Assembly (NCBI RefSeq): GCF_004361065.1
Contig: NZ_SELT01000004.1
Coordinates: forward strand, 62,001 to 126,000
Length of the DNA stretch: 64,000 nt
DNA from: Cognatilysobacter terrigena
Lineage (GTDB): Bacteria > Pseudomonadota > Gammaproteobacteria > Xanthomonadales > Xanthomonadaceae
Direction of reading: 5' to 3'
Shown here one piece after another: positions 17,528 to 25,167 of the stretch. Below the pieces are notes generated by a model. The model saw only the letters and a list, made by a program, of their open reading frames with translations, did no database searches and was not told where the DNA came from. Positions within the stretch are counted from its first letter, which is position 1. Each line of letters begins with the position of its first letter. The position numbers and the translations under genes are program-made.

Positions 17528-17830
17528 ATGCCCGTGATGCGAATGCGAGTGACCGGGAGCGACCACCACGCCCGCGCCATCGGCAATCTGCTGGCGAGCA
17601 TCGACGGCATCGAGCATGTCGAGGAAGTCGCCGACCTGATGCCGCATCTGGACGACGACGACTCCAGTTCCGCCGGCCTGCCCGATGACCAGGGCCCCGG
17701 CGTGCACGAACTCGAGATCGAAGCCGGCAACGACTACACCGTGCGCCGCGTGCGCGATGCGGTGGAAGCGCTGGCCTACGACCTCGACGTGCTCGTCGAG
17801 TTCGAGAACGACGACGACTGGAACAGCTGA
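17528..17830 (+). CDS. Small acidic conserved hypothetical protein
   Basis: 100 aa. Begins MPVMRMRVTGSDHHARAIGN and contains LLASIDGIEHVEEVADLMPHLDDDDSSS and a C-terminal acidic end (FENDDDWNS). The alternation of strand- and helix-like segments (RMRVTGS, ARAIGNLLASIDG, HELEIEAG, RVRDAVEALAYD) suggests a ferredoxin-like or ACT-like fold, though this is inference. No export signal. ATG 17528 preceded by AGGAAG. Divergent from the TonB receptor, followed about 100 bp later by a DUF72 gene. Confidence 0.7.
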   Translation: MPVMRMRVTGSDHHARAIGNLLASIDGIEHVEEVADLMPHLDDDDSSSAGLPDDQGPGVHELEIEAGNDYTVRRVRDAVEALAYDLDVLVEFENDDDWNS

Positions 17831-17928
17831 GGCCTGACCGTGCGCCGCATGCCCTGCCTGTCCCGTGTCGAATGCCGCCCCGCGCGCGAACCCGCGCGCC
17901 TCCTCGGCCCGTCGCAGGGAGCCTGATC

Positions 17929-18825
17929 GTGCAGGGCCGGCCGCGCGAGATGCTGCTGTCGGACCGAACGCCGCGGACCAGTGCGTTTCTCGCGAACGCG
18001 CCGGCCGTTTTCGGCAGCGGCGTGCCCGCGGTCGACGGCATCCGGGTCGGCATCGGCGGCTGGACGTACGCGCCGTGGCGGCACACGTTCTATCCGCAGG
18101 GCCTGGTGACGCGGCGCGAGCTCGAATACGCGAGCCGGCGCTTCTCCACGCTGGAGATCAACACGACGTTCTACGGCGCCCGGCGCGCGTCCGAATACGC
18201 GCAGTGGCGCGAGCAGACACCGGACGGTTTCGTGTTCTCGGTCAAGGCGCCGCAGCACATCACGCAGCGCGGCCCGCTCGCGAAGTGCGGCAAGGCGGCG
18301 TGGGCCTTCCTCAACGGCGGGCTGGCCGAGCTCGGTGACCGCCTCGGCCCCGTGCTGTGGCACATGCCGCCCAGCCGCGTGTTCGATGCCGACGATCTCG
18401 CCGCCTTCCTCGACCTGCTGCCCCGCACGCTCGACGGCCGCCCGCTGCAGCACGTGATCGAGCCGGGACATCCGAGCTTCGTCGATCCGCGCTACGTGGA
18501 AGTGGCCCGCGACTTCGGCGCCGCCACCGTATTCACCGACGCGCCCGACCTGCCGGCCTTCGGCGACGTCACCGGCCACGTCGTCTACCTGCGCCTGATG
18601 CGGTCGCGCGTCGACGTCGCGGAAGGCTACGAGAGCGACGACGTCGACGCGTGGCTCGAACGTGCGCGCCTATGGGCGCATGGCGATGCGCCCGCCGACA
18701 TTCCGCGATTGGCCGAGCCCGCTGCGCCGCGCGCGCGCGACGTGTTCGTCTATTTCATCAGCGGCGCGAAGCAGCGCAACCCGGCCGCCGCGATGTCGAT
18801 GATCTCGAAGCTGCTACGCCGCTGA
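17929..18825 (+). CDS. DUF72 (YecE-like) family protein
   Basis: 298-aa TIM-barrel-like protein of unknown biochemical role. Conserved DUF72 marks: IRVGIGGWTYAPWRHTFYP, FSTLEINTTFYG, PDGFVFSVKAPQHITQRG, LGPVLWHMPPS, VIEPGHPSF, HVVYLRLM. GTG 17929 was chosen because AGGGAG lies 7 nt upstream (17916-17921). The upstream in-frame ATG at 17872 gives a low-complexity Arg/Pro-rich extension. Its 3' end overlaps the convergent gene at 18814 by 12 bp. Confidence 0.88.
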   Translation: MQGRPREMLLSDRTPRTSAFLANAPAVFGSGVPAVDGIRVGIGGWTYAPWRHTFYPQGLVTRRELEYASRRFSTLEINTTFYGARRASEYAQWREQTPDGFVFSVKAPQHITQRGPLAKCGKAAWAFLNGGLAELGDRLGPVLWHMPPSRVFDADDLAAFLDLLPRTLDGRPLQHVIEPGHPSFVDPRYVEVARDFGAATVFTDAPDLPAFGDVTGHVVYLRLMRSRVDVAEGYESDDVDAWLERARLWAHGDAPADIPRLAEPAAPRARDVFVYFISGAKQRNPAAAMSMISKLLRR

Positions 18826-19044
18826 CGCGACGCGCTTGTGCGCTTCGGCGATCACGCGCACGTTCGACAACGTCACCGAACCCACCAACAGCAGCCGCAT
18901 GTCATCGACGATGCGCGCGGCGAGCCACGCCTCGTCAACGGCGTCGCCGGGGATTTCGAGGCGGAAATCCCAGCCGCACAGGCCGCCGCCATTGCTGAAC
19001 GCGATTTCGAAGTCGAAGACGGCGCGGTGCTGGACGTCGCTCAT
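18814..19044 (-). CDS. Small conserved hypothetical protein (third gene of EamA/DUF6058 operon)
   Basis: 76 aa, MSDVQHRAVFDFEIAFSNGG through LCGWDFRLEIPGD. Shape suggests a short beta/alpha domain; no known catalytic motif and no signal peptide. ATG overlaps the DUF6058 stop in ATGA (19041-19044), so it is translationally coupled. The context (DUF6058, EamA exporter) suggests an accessory protein in the same process. Function unrecognised. Overlaps the DUF72 gene tail-to-tail by 12 bp. Confidence 0.75.
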   Translation of the reverse strand: MSDVQHRAVFDFEIAFSNGGGLCGWDFRLEIPGDAVDEAWLAARIVDDMRLLLVGSVTLSNVRVIAEAHKRVASAA

Positions 19045-19796
19045 GGCGTCCGCTCGGTGATCCGGACCGCTTCCCGATCGAGGCGGCGGGGACTTGCGGG
19101 TGCGATGCGGGACGCCCGCGAACGCACCCGCGCACCAAAGTCCTCGACCAGGCGCTTGCGGCTGCTGGCGGGATATTCCGGCGGCGCGAACGGCATCGCG
19201 GCATCGGCATAGATGTCGAGGAGCGTCAGCAGCGGCGCGACATCGCGATCCTCGATCGTCTCGCGCGCGGCGTAGCGCGTCAGGTGCTCCTGCAGCAGCT
19301 CCTTGCGGACGATCGACGCCACCGAACCGCAGTCGCGCACGCACAGCCCGAATGTCCCGTTCATGAGGTACGTCCACGCCGTGCTGCAGCGTGCATGGAT
19401 CGCCGCGTCGCGCGGCGTTCCATCGGGTGCGAAGCAATCCTCGATGCGGAGCAGCTCGCGGTCCGTGCGGCGCAATGCGGCCGCGAAGCGACGTTCGAAT
19501 CCGCGGCGCAGCGCTGCCGGCGCATCGTCGAGGCCGACGCGCGCGATGACCTGCAGCGCGCGTCGCACCCATCGCTTCGTGCCGGGATGGAAGTACGCCC
19601 CCGGTGCGGCATCCATGCCGGCGAATTCGCCGAACACGACCGACGTCAGCACACCCTGCGCATGGACCCGGTACGACGGCGCGGGAACGATGCCTGCGTC
19701 GACGAGCGCGTCGAGCGTTCTTTCTGCGACCCCGCATTCCGAGGCGAGGCGCTCTGACGTCCAGTACTGCGCCGCGAGGTATCGCGCGACGGACAT
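19041..19796 (-). CDS. DUF6058 family protein (annotated family: natural product biosynthesis)
   Basis: 251 aa, cytoplasmic. Begins SVARYLAAQYWTSERLASEC, a winged-helix or MerR-like N terminus, then LDALVDAGIVPAPSYRVHAQ. The central part holds GTFGLCVRDCGSVASI and RKELLQEHLT. The end reads YADAAMPFAPPEYPASSRKR LVEDFG, which I recognise from DUF6058. Biochemical function is unknown. It lies 5 bp after the EamA stop and overlaps the next small gene by 4 bp. The operon and the divergent LysR gene suggest induced production and export of a small molecule; this is inference. Confidence 0.72.
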   Translation of the reverse strand: MSVARYLAAQYWTSERLASECGVAERTLDALVDAGIVPAPSYRVHAQGVLTSVVFGEFAGMDAAPGAYFHPGTKRWVRRALQVIARVGLDDAPAALRRGFERRFAAALRRTDRELLRIEDCFAPDGTPRDAAIHARCSTAWTYLMNGTFGLCVRDCGSVASIVRKELLQEHLTRYAARETIEDRDVAPLLTLLDIYADAAMPFAPPEYPASSRKRLVEDFGARVRSRASRIAPASPRRLDREAVRITERTP

Positions 19797-19801
19797 CGCG
19801 A

Positions 19802-20695
19802 TCACTTCGCCCGCTGGCTCATCGCCACGCTGCCAAGGATCAGCGCGCCGGCGATCAGCATGCGCAGCGTCGGGGCTTCGCCGAGCAGCATCCACGCCCA
19901 CGCAACGCCGAACAGCGGCACGAGGTAGGTCACCGTCGACGCCCTGCCCGCGCCGATGCGCGCGATCAGCCGGTAGTACATGACGAAGGCGATGCCCGTG
20001 CACATCACGCCGAGCAGCACGACCGACAGCCACGCGTGTGCGGACGGCATCGTCGACGGCCACTGCGCGATGCCGAACGGCAGCACGAGAATCGCGCTGC
20101 ACAGCAGCGTCGCAGGCGCCACGGCCTTTGCCGGAAGACCCGTGAGATGGCGACGCACGAGATTGATGCCGATGCCGTACAGCAGCGCCGCGGCCGAGCC
20201 GGCCATCACGGCCGGCGCGATATCGGCACCAGCGATGCGGCCGCTCGCGAGAACCACGACGCCGGCGAAACCGACGGCAAGCGTGATGCTCCGCGCGAAC
20301 CCGATCTTCTCGCCGAAGAACAACGCACCGACCAGCGCGGTGAACAGCACCGTCATCGCATTGCAGATCGCGCCGACGCCTGCCGGCGCGCGTTCGGCGC
20401 CCCAGGCGAACAGCAGGAACGGAATCGCGGAGTTGATCGCGCCGATGAGCGCGAGCTTCGGCCACAGGCGCAGCGGGAACGACGCACGCGCCTTCCACAG
20501 GAACGGCAGCAGCACGATCGCGCCGAGCGCGAGCCGCAGTTCGACCAGCGCCGCCGGCCCGAACTCGGACGCCGCGACGCGCATGAAGAGGAACGACGCG
20601 CCCCAGATCGCACCGAGCACGCCGATCTCGAGCGGCGTCGCCCAGCGTGCAGTGGTAGAGGGAGCGATCGGTGCGGCGGAAGCGTTCACGGCCAT
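19802..20695 (-). CDS. EamA/DMT-family exporter
   Basis: 297-aa inner-membrane transporter with ten helices in two EamA repeats: repeat 1 GVLGAIWGASFLFMRVAA through LLPFLW, repeat 2 AAALLYGIGINLV through SVAMSQRAK. GVGAICNAMTVLFTALVGAL and STVTYLVPLFGVAWAWMLLGE are the paired conserved helices. ATG 20695 has GGAGG 6 nt upstream; ATG 20701 would sit on the ribosome site. First gene of a three-gene operon and divergent from a LysR regulator, which probably controls it. Exports metabolites or amino acids by family. Confidence 0.88.
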   Translation of the reverse strand: MAVNASAAPIAPSTTARWATPLEIGVLGAIWGASFLFMRVAASEFGPAALVELRLALGAIVLLPFLWKARASFPLRLWPKLALIGAINSAIPFLLFAWGAERAPAGVGAICNAMTVLFTALVGALFFGEKIGFARSITLAVGFAGVVVLASGRIAGADIAPAVMAGSAAALLYGIGINLVRRHLTGLPAKAVAPATLLCSAILVLPFGIAQWPSTMPSAHAWLSVVLLGVMCTGIAFVMYYRLIARIGAGRASTVTYLVPLFGVAWAWMLLGEAPTLRMLIAGALILGSVAMSQRAK

Positions 20696-20844
20696 GGGCA
20701 TCCTCCGGATGGCGCAGGCTCCGCCGGGCGCGCCGCCGACGCTATCCGCATCGTGCGCACCGTCGGCCATGAGCCAGTTTGGTGTCGGAACCCATTGTCC
20801 GCGCACCGTGGGCCGGCACAAGCGCATACTTTGGAGGCCCGACC

Positions 20845-20857
20845 CAAATCTGATTTG
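20845..20857. promoter_or_regulatory. Inverted repeat CAAAT-CTG-ATTTG between eamA-type gene and lysR
   Basis: Perfect 5-bp arms with a 3-base centre, AT-rich in a GC-rich background, 8 bp before the LysR ATG and 150 bp from the exporter start. A likely operator for autoregulation by the LysR protein. The wider divergent region (20696-20844) shows nothing else I can name. Confidence 0.4.
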
Positions 20858-20865
20858 AGGCTCCG

Positions 20866-21759
20866 ATGAGCACCCGTGCGGAATGGCTTTCGGCTCTGGC
20901 CGCCTTCGAATCCGCGGCGCGCCACCAGAACTTCGCCCACGCCGGCGAGGAGCTGCACATCACCGCCAGCGCGGTGAGCCACCACGTGCGCAAGCTCGAA
21001 TCGCGTCTGGGGCTGCCGCTGTTCCAGCGCCATGCGCGCGGAGTCGCGCTGACCGCTGCCGGGCGGCAGCTCGCCGACGCCGCCAGCAGCTCGCTCGCGG
21101 ACCTCGAGGACGTGCTGCGCGGCCTCAAGGCGTCGAGCGAGGACCGCGACCTCGTGCGTATCGCGACGCTCCACTCCTTTACCTGCACATGGCTGATGCC
21201 GCGACTCGCGCGATTCGCCGACGCCCACCCCGGCATCCGCCTGAGCATCGAAACCGGCTTCGCGCTCGCCCGCTTCGACGACAGCGGCCCCGACCTCGCG
21301 ATCCGCCATGGCTCGGGCCAGTGGCCGGGTACGCAGGCGACCAAGCTGATGGACGAGCACCTGTACCCCGTCGCCGCGCCGCACATGCCCGGATTCGCGA
21401 CAACGAAGACGGCGCGCGACGTCGCCGCCCTGCCGCTGGTCTCGGACAACGCACGGCAGGGCTGGCACGACTGGTTCCGCGCCGCGAAAGTGCTCGGCGT
21501 GACGCCGGACGAACGCTTCCGCTTCACCGATTCAACGGGCGCACTCGAAGCGTCCGCCACGGGCCTCGGCGCGGTGCTCGCGCGAGAGCACATCGTCGCG
21601 CCGTACATCACCAACGGACGGCTGGTGCAGTTGCCCGGGCCGTCGCTCGTATCGCGCTGGTCGTACTACGTCGTGCTGCCGACGCATCGTCGCCTGCGCC
21701 CAGCCGCGCGCACGTTCGTCGACTGGGTGATCGAGGAAGCGCGGGCGCAAGGCGGCTGA
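20866..21759 (+). CDS. LysR family transcriptional regulator (GcvA-like)
   Basis: 297 aa. N-terminal winged helix: LAAFESAARHQNFAHAGEEL, HITASAVSHHVRKLESRLGL, PLFQRHARGVALTAAGRQLA. A periplasmic-binding-protein-like effector domain follows (RIATLHSFTCTWLMPRLARF, PDLAIRHGSGQWPG). The phrase TASAVSHHVRKLE and the AIRHG motif place it in the GcvA group. Divergently transcribed from the exporter operon at 20695, the classic LysR arrangement, so that operon is its likely target. Confidence 0.92.
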   Translation: MSTRAEWLSALAAFESAARHQNFAHAGEELHITASAVSHHVRKLESRLGLPLFQRHARGVALTAAGRQLADAASSSLADLEDVLRGLKASSEDRDLVRIATLHSFTCTWLMPRLARFADAHPGIRLSIETGFALARFDDSGPDLAIRHGSGQWPGTQATKLMDEHLYPVAAPHMPGFATTKTARDVAALPLVSDNARQGWHDWFRAAKVLGVTPDERFRFTDSTGALEASATGLGAVLAREHIVAPYITNGRLVQLPGPSLVSRWSYYVVLPTHRRLRPAARTFVDWVIEEARAQGG

Positions 21760-21850
21760 CCGCGGCGCGGCGCAGCGGTCCGACTCGGCCGCGGCCGATC
21801 ACCGTGTCGCGCAACGCAAGCGTCGATCTGCGAACGCGTGCCGCGATCGA

Positions 21851-21881
21851 TCGACATGCGTGTCCGTTGCGACGCGATAAT
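21851..21881 (+). promoter_or_regulatory. Possible sigma70 promoter giving a leaderless mRNA
   Basis: TCGACA (21851-21856) and GATAAT (21876-21881) resemble -35 and -10 elements, though the 19-bp spacer is long. The ATG at 21888 is 6 bp after the -10, so transcription would start at or near the first codon. Confidence 0.3.
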
Positions 21882-21887
21882 GACGCG

Positions 21888-22832
21888 ATGTCGACCCCCG
21901 AAACCCGCCGCGCCTTCCTGCAGATCCACGTCTGCGTCGTCCTCTGGGGCTTCACGGCCATCCTCGGCAAGCTGATCACGCTGCGCGCGCTGCCGCTGGT
22001 GTGGTGGCGCATGCTGTTCGTGGTCGCGGCCCTGGCGTTCGTGCCCCGCGTGTGGCGCGGACTGCGTGCGATGCCGGGGCGCATCGTCGCGGCGTATGCG
22101 GGCATCGGTGCGCTCGTCGCACTGCACTGGCTGACGTTCTACGGCTCGATCAAGTTGTCGAACGCGTCCGTCGGCGCAACGTGCATCGCGCTCGGCACGG
22201 TCTTCACCGCGATGGCGGAGCCGTGGCTCGCGAAAACGAAATTCCAGCCGCGCGATTTCCTGCTCGGTGTCGCGGTGCTGCCGGGTGTCGCGCTCGTCGT
22301 TGGCGGCATTCCGCACGGCATGCGCGCGGGCGTCTCGGTCGGCACGCTATCGGCGCTATTCGTCGCGCTGTTCGGTTCGCTCAACAAGCGCATGGTCGAG
22401 CATGGCGATGCGCTGACGGTGACGGCGATCGAACTCGGCGCCGGCGTGCTGACGCTGACGGTGCTGTCGCCGCTGATGGCGATCGTGGCGCCCGGCGAAG
22501 CGCTGACGCTGGCTGTTCCGTCATTGCACGACATTGGCCTCCTGCTCGCACTCGCGATCGGCTGCACGCTGATTCCCTATGCGCTCTCGCTGGTTGCGCT
22601 GCGGCATATGAGTGCGTTCGCGGCGCAGCTCGCGGTGAATCTGGAGCCGGTGTACGCGATCGTGCTGGCGATCCTGCTGCTCGGCGAGCAGCGTGAGCTG
22701 AGCCTCGCCTTCTACGGCGGCGTCGCCATCATCCTCGGCGCGGTGCTCGCGTATCCGCTGCTGCACCGGCTGCGTCGCATCGAGCATCCGGAGATGCTCG
22801 CGGCGTCGGAGTCGAAGGGCATGGTCGACTGA
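21888..22832 (+). CDS. EamA/DMT-family transporter
   Basis: 314-aa, ten-helix membrane protein: HVCVVLWGFTAILGKLI opens the first repeat, LHWLTFYGSIKLSNASVGAT follows, and FAAQLAVNLEPVYAIVLAIL with LLLGEQRELS closes the second. It resembles the RhaT/EamA group exporting amino acids or metabolites, but differs clearly from the other EamA gene at 19802. ATG 21888 has no clear Shine-Dalgarno and a -10-like element close upstream (see promoter entry). 128 bp after the LysR gene, same direction; not obviously in its operon. Confidence 0.87.
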   Translation: MSTPETRRAFLQIHVCVVLWGFTAILGKLITLRALPLVWWRMLFVVAALAFVPRVWRGLRAMPGRIVAAYAGIGALVALHWLTFYGSIKLSNASVGATCIALGTVFTAMAEPWLAKTKFQPRDFLLGVAVLPGVALVVGGIPHGMRAGVSVGTLSALFVALFGSLNKRMVEHGDALTVTAIELGAGVLTLTVLSPLMAIVAPGEALTLAVPSLHDIGLLLALAIGCTLIPYALSLVALRHMSAFAAQLAVNLEPVYAIVLAILLLGEQRELSLAFYGGVAIILGAVLAYPLLHRLRRIEHPEMLAASESKGMVD

Positions 22833-22836
22833 TGCA

Positions 22837-23202
22837 TCACTTCGACGCGCGCTTCTTCCCCGGCCCCTTCGGGTCGCCGTCGCGCGCGAATGCCGGCGGG
22901 TAGTAGAAGTTGAGCGTGCGCAGCAGACCGGTCCCGGTGTTGCGCACCTCGTGGCGCTCGCCCTTTTCGATGACGAGCAGACGGCCGGGTTCCAGCGTAA
23001 TGCGACGCTTGCGGCCGTCCACTTCTACCGTCGCCACGCCGCGCCCATCGACCACGTAGAGCCATTGATCCGCGCCGCGGTGATAGTTGTCGTCGCCGCC
23101 CTCGGCGTCGCCGGGCGCGAGCACCATCTCCGCGCATTGCGCTTTCCGCACCTCGAACGCGACGCGGAATCCTTCGCCGAACCTGAGCTTCTTGGTGTGC
23201 AT
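22837..23202 (-). CDS. Cupin-domain protein
   Basis: 121 aa, a single cupin barrel. GGDDNYHRGADQWLYVVDG gives the first metal-binding motif (His plus acidic residue). GRKRRITLEPGRLLVIEKGERHEVRNTGTG gives the second, with His in GERHE. The tail is Lys/Arg-rich (KGPGKKRASK). ATG 23202 (MHTKKLRFGEGF) has AGGAGG about 6 nt upstream. Function not predictable beyond metal-dependent cupin. Stops 4 bp from the convergent EamA stop. Confidence 0.82.
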   Translation of the reverse strand: MHTKKLRFGEGFRVAFEVRKAQCAEMVLAPGDAEGGDDNYHRGADQWLYVVDGRGVATVEVDGRKRRITLEPGRLLVIEKGERHEVRNTGTGLLRTLNFYYPPAFARDGDPKGPGKKRASK

Positions 23203-23258
23203 GGCCGCCTCCTGCACGAAGGCTGGCACCGCGGGCGTCGACGCGCGATCAGAACGAC

Positions 23259-23285
23259 GAAGGCGCCGCACGGGGCGACGCCTTC
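23259..23285 (-). terminator. Weak hairpin after the glyoxalase-fold gene
   Basis: GAAGGCG (23259-23265) pairs with CGCCTTC (23279-23285). Located between the VOC gene and the cupin gene on the left-going strand; little T-run follows, so weak. Confidence 0.3.
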
Positions 23286-23308
23286 GGCGATCAATCTCTG
23301 GCCGACGG

Positions 23309-23707
23309 TCAGGCCGGCGCGTGCTCGCCCTGATCGAACGTCATGTAGCAGACGTTGAGCTTGTTGCCGTCGAGGTCGCGGAAATAGGCGGCGTAGAAGC
23401 CCGGGAAGCGCTCACCCGGCGCGCCCTCGTCGGTGCCGCCGAGTGCAACGGCCTTCGCGTAGACGGCGTCGACCTGCGCGCGGTCCTTCGCTTCCAGCGC
23501 GACCATGACGCCGTTGCCGACCGTCGCGGTCTTCTTGTCGAACGGCACGGTCACGCCGAGGCCGGCGCCGGCGCCGCCGTTGCCGTAGGCGATGAAGTAG
23601 CCGGGCTGCTCCATCTCGCGCTTGGCGCCGATGATCGCGAGCAGCTCGTCGTAGAACGCGGCGGCGCGCGGCAGGTCGTTGGTGCCGAGGGTGGTGTAGG
23701 CGATCAT
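23309..23707 (-). CDS. VOC (glyoxalase/bleomycin-resistance fold) family protein
   Basis: 132 aa, one vicinal-oxygen-chelate domain: MIAYTTLGTNDLPRAAAFYD, then YFIAYGNGGAGAGLGVTVPF, and a second beta-alpha-beta unit VGNGVMVALEAKDRAQVDAV with FYAAYFRDLDGNKLNVCYM. The DxDGN turn is the usual end of this family. Metal ligands are not obvious, so enzymatic activity is uncertain. ATG 23707. Followed by the cupin gene in the same direction. Confidence 0.87.
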   Translation of the reverse strand: MIAYTTLGTNDLPRAAAFYDELLAIIGAKREMEQPGYFIAYGNGGAGAGLGVTVPFDKKTATVGNGVMVALEAKDRAQVDAVYAKAVALGGTDEGAPGERFPGFYAAYFRDLDGNKLNVCYMTFDQGEHAPA

Positions 23708-23835
23708 CGGTGGCGTCCCGGAAGAAAAGTCGGTCGGGATGCTAACCAATTCACACGATCGCGATGCCGCCATCCGCCGGCGAAGACAGCGGAGCGGCGA
23801 TGCGTCTATCCTCGCCGCGATCACGGGGGAACCGA

Positions 23836-24231
23836 ATGAACGCGAATACCCAGCACGACATCGCCAAGCTCCTGCTGCGCATCACGCTCGGCGTGCTGAT
23901 CCTGTTCCACGGCCTATCCAAGCTCAACGGCGGCATGGGCGGCATCGTCCACATGGTGCAGTCGCACGGCCTGCCCGGCGCGCTCGGCTATGGCGTGCTG
24001 CTCGGCGAAGTAATCGGCCCGCTGATGCTGATCGCCGGCTTCCACGCACGCATCGGCGCGGTGCTGGTCTTCATCAACATGGTCGTCGCGATCCTGCTCG
24101 TGCACATGGGCCAGATCGGCTCGTTCAACGAACAGGGCGGCTGGGCGCTGGAGCTGCAGGCGATGTACCTCGTGTCCGCACTCGCGCTCGCATTACTCGG
24201 CCCGGGACGCTTCAGCGTCAACGAACGCTGA
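23836..24231 (+). CDS. DoxX family membrane protein
   Basis: 131 aa with four membrane helices: LLRITLGVLILFHGLSKL, GYGVLLGEVIGPLMLIAGF, GAVLVFINMVVAILLVHMG and AMYLVSALALALLGPGRF. The HGLSKLNGG signature is DoxX. ATG 23836 follows GGGGGA and is the natural start; earlier in-frame ATGs add a charged non-family extension. Its TGA overlaps the ATG of the S4 gene by one base (TGATG). Role in bacteria poorly defined; often redox-related. Confidence 0.88.
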   Translation: MNANTQHDIAKLLLRITLGVLILFHGLSKLNGGMGGIVHMVQSHGLPGALGYGVLLGEVIGPLMLIAGFHARIGAVLVFINMVVAILLVHMGQIGSFNEQGGWALELQAMYLVSALALALLGPGRFSVNER

Positions 24232-24449
24232 TGGGCATGCAGGTCATCGATTTCGAGCTCGAGGGCGAATTCGTCGAGCTCAACCAGCTGCTCAAGCTGG
24301 TCGGCCTCTGCGACAGCGGCGGCGCGGGCAAGCAGATCGTCGCGAGCGGTGCCGTCAACGTCGACGGCACCGTGGAGCTGCGCAAGACGGCGAAGATCCG
24401 CGCCGGCCAGGTCGTGCGCGTCGGCACGACCGAAATCCGCGTCGGCTGA
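24231..24449 (+). CDS. Small S4-domain RNA-binding protein (YbcJ/YaaA-like)
   Basis: 72 aa, essentially one S4 RNA-binding domain: FVELNQLLKLVGLCDSGGAG, KQIVASGAVNVDGTVELRKT, AKIRAGQVVRVGTTEIRVG. The length and sequence fit the YbcJ-type ribosome- or RNA-associated proteins. ATG 24231 shares its A with the DoxX stop, so expression is coupled to doxX. Ends 3 bp from the convergent tesA stop. Confidence 0.88.
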   Translation: MGMQVIDFELEGEFVELNQLLKLVGLCDSGGAGKQIVASGAVNVDGTVELRKTAKIRAGQVVRVGTTEIRVG

Positions 24450-24452
24450 CGA

Positions 24453-25127
24453 TCAGCGCAGCATCGGCGCCAACGGGCGCCAGACGTGGTCGAGCAGGCG
24501 CGGCTGCACCGCCGCGGTGGGATGCAGGTTGTCGCGCTGGAACGCGCCGCGGTCGAGCATGATCGGCTCGAGGAAGAACGGAAGCAGCGTCGCGCCGTTC
24601 GATTTCGCCACCGTCGTGTACGCGTTCGCGAAGCCCTCGGTGTAGGCGCGCCCTAGGTTCGGCGGCATGCGCATGCCGATCACCAGCACCTTCGCGCCCG
24701 ACGCCTTCGACAGCTTCACCATGCGATCGAGATTGGCCTGCATGTCGCGCACCGGCAGGCCGCGCAGGCCGTCGTTCGCCCCGAGTTCGATAACGACTAC
24801 GCCCGGCTTCGCGCGCGCAAGCGCCGCCGGCAACCGCGACAGGCCGCCGGCCGTCGTCTCGCCGCTCACGCTGGCGTTGACCACCGACCAGCGCGGGCTC
24901 GTCGCCTTCAGCCGCTGGCCCAGCAGCGACACCCAGCCCTGCGACACCGCGATGCCGTAACCAGCCGACAGCGAGTCGCCCATGACGAGCACCGTCTTCG
25001 TCGTCGCGGGGGCGCGGACCGGCGCCTTGGCCTGCACCGGCGCGACCAGCGCCATCGCGACCAGAAGTACCACCCACCAAAGACCCTGTTGAATGCGCGC
25101 GCTCACGCCGTCATATGCCAGTTTCAT
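24453..25127 (-). CDS. tesA: Periplasmic GDSL/SGNH esterase, TesA-like (acyl-CoA thioesterase I / arylesterase)
   Basis: 224 aa with a signal peptide ending PVQA-KA. SGNH blocks in order: VMGDSLSAGYG (Ser), VSGETTAGG (Gly), ELGANDGLRG (Asn), and DNLHPTA (Asp and His, block V). All four catalytic residues seen. ATG 25125-25127 has GGAGG about 6 nt upstream. Divergent, 40 bp, from the ABC pair at 25168, the same arrangement as E. coli tesA with ybbA-ybbP. Substrate may be acyl-CoA, lysophospholipid or aryl ester. Confidence 0.92.
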   Translation of the reverse strand: MKLAYDGVSARIQQGLWWVVLLVAMALVAPVQAKAPVRAPATTKTVLVMGDSLSAGYGIAVSQGWVSLLGQRLKATSPRWSVVNASVSGETTAGGLSRLPAALARAKPGVVVIELGANDGLRGLPVRDMQANLDRMVKLSKASGAKVLVIGMRMPPNLGRAYTEGFANAYTTVAKSNGATLLPFFLEPIMLDRGAFQRDNLHPTAAVQPRLLDHVWRPLAPMLR

Positions 25128-25167
25128 GCAGTCCTCCGGCCGGACGCCCGGCCCCACTGGAGACATG

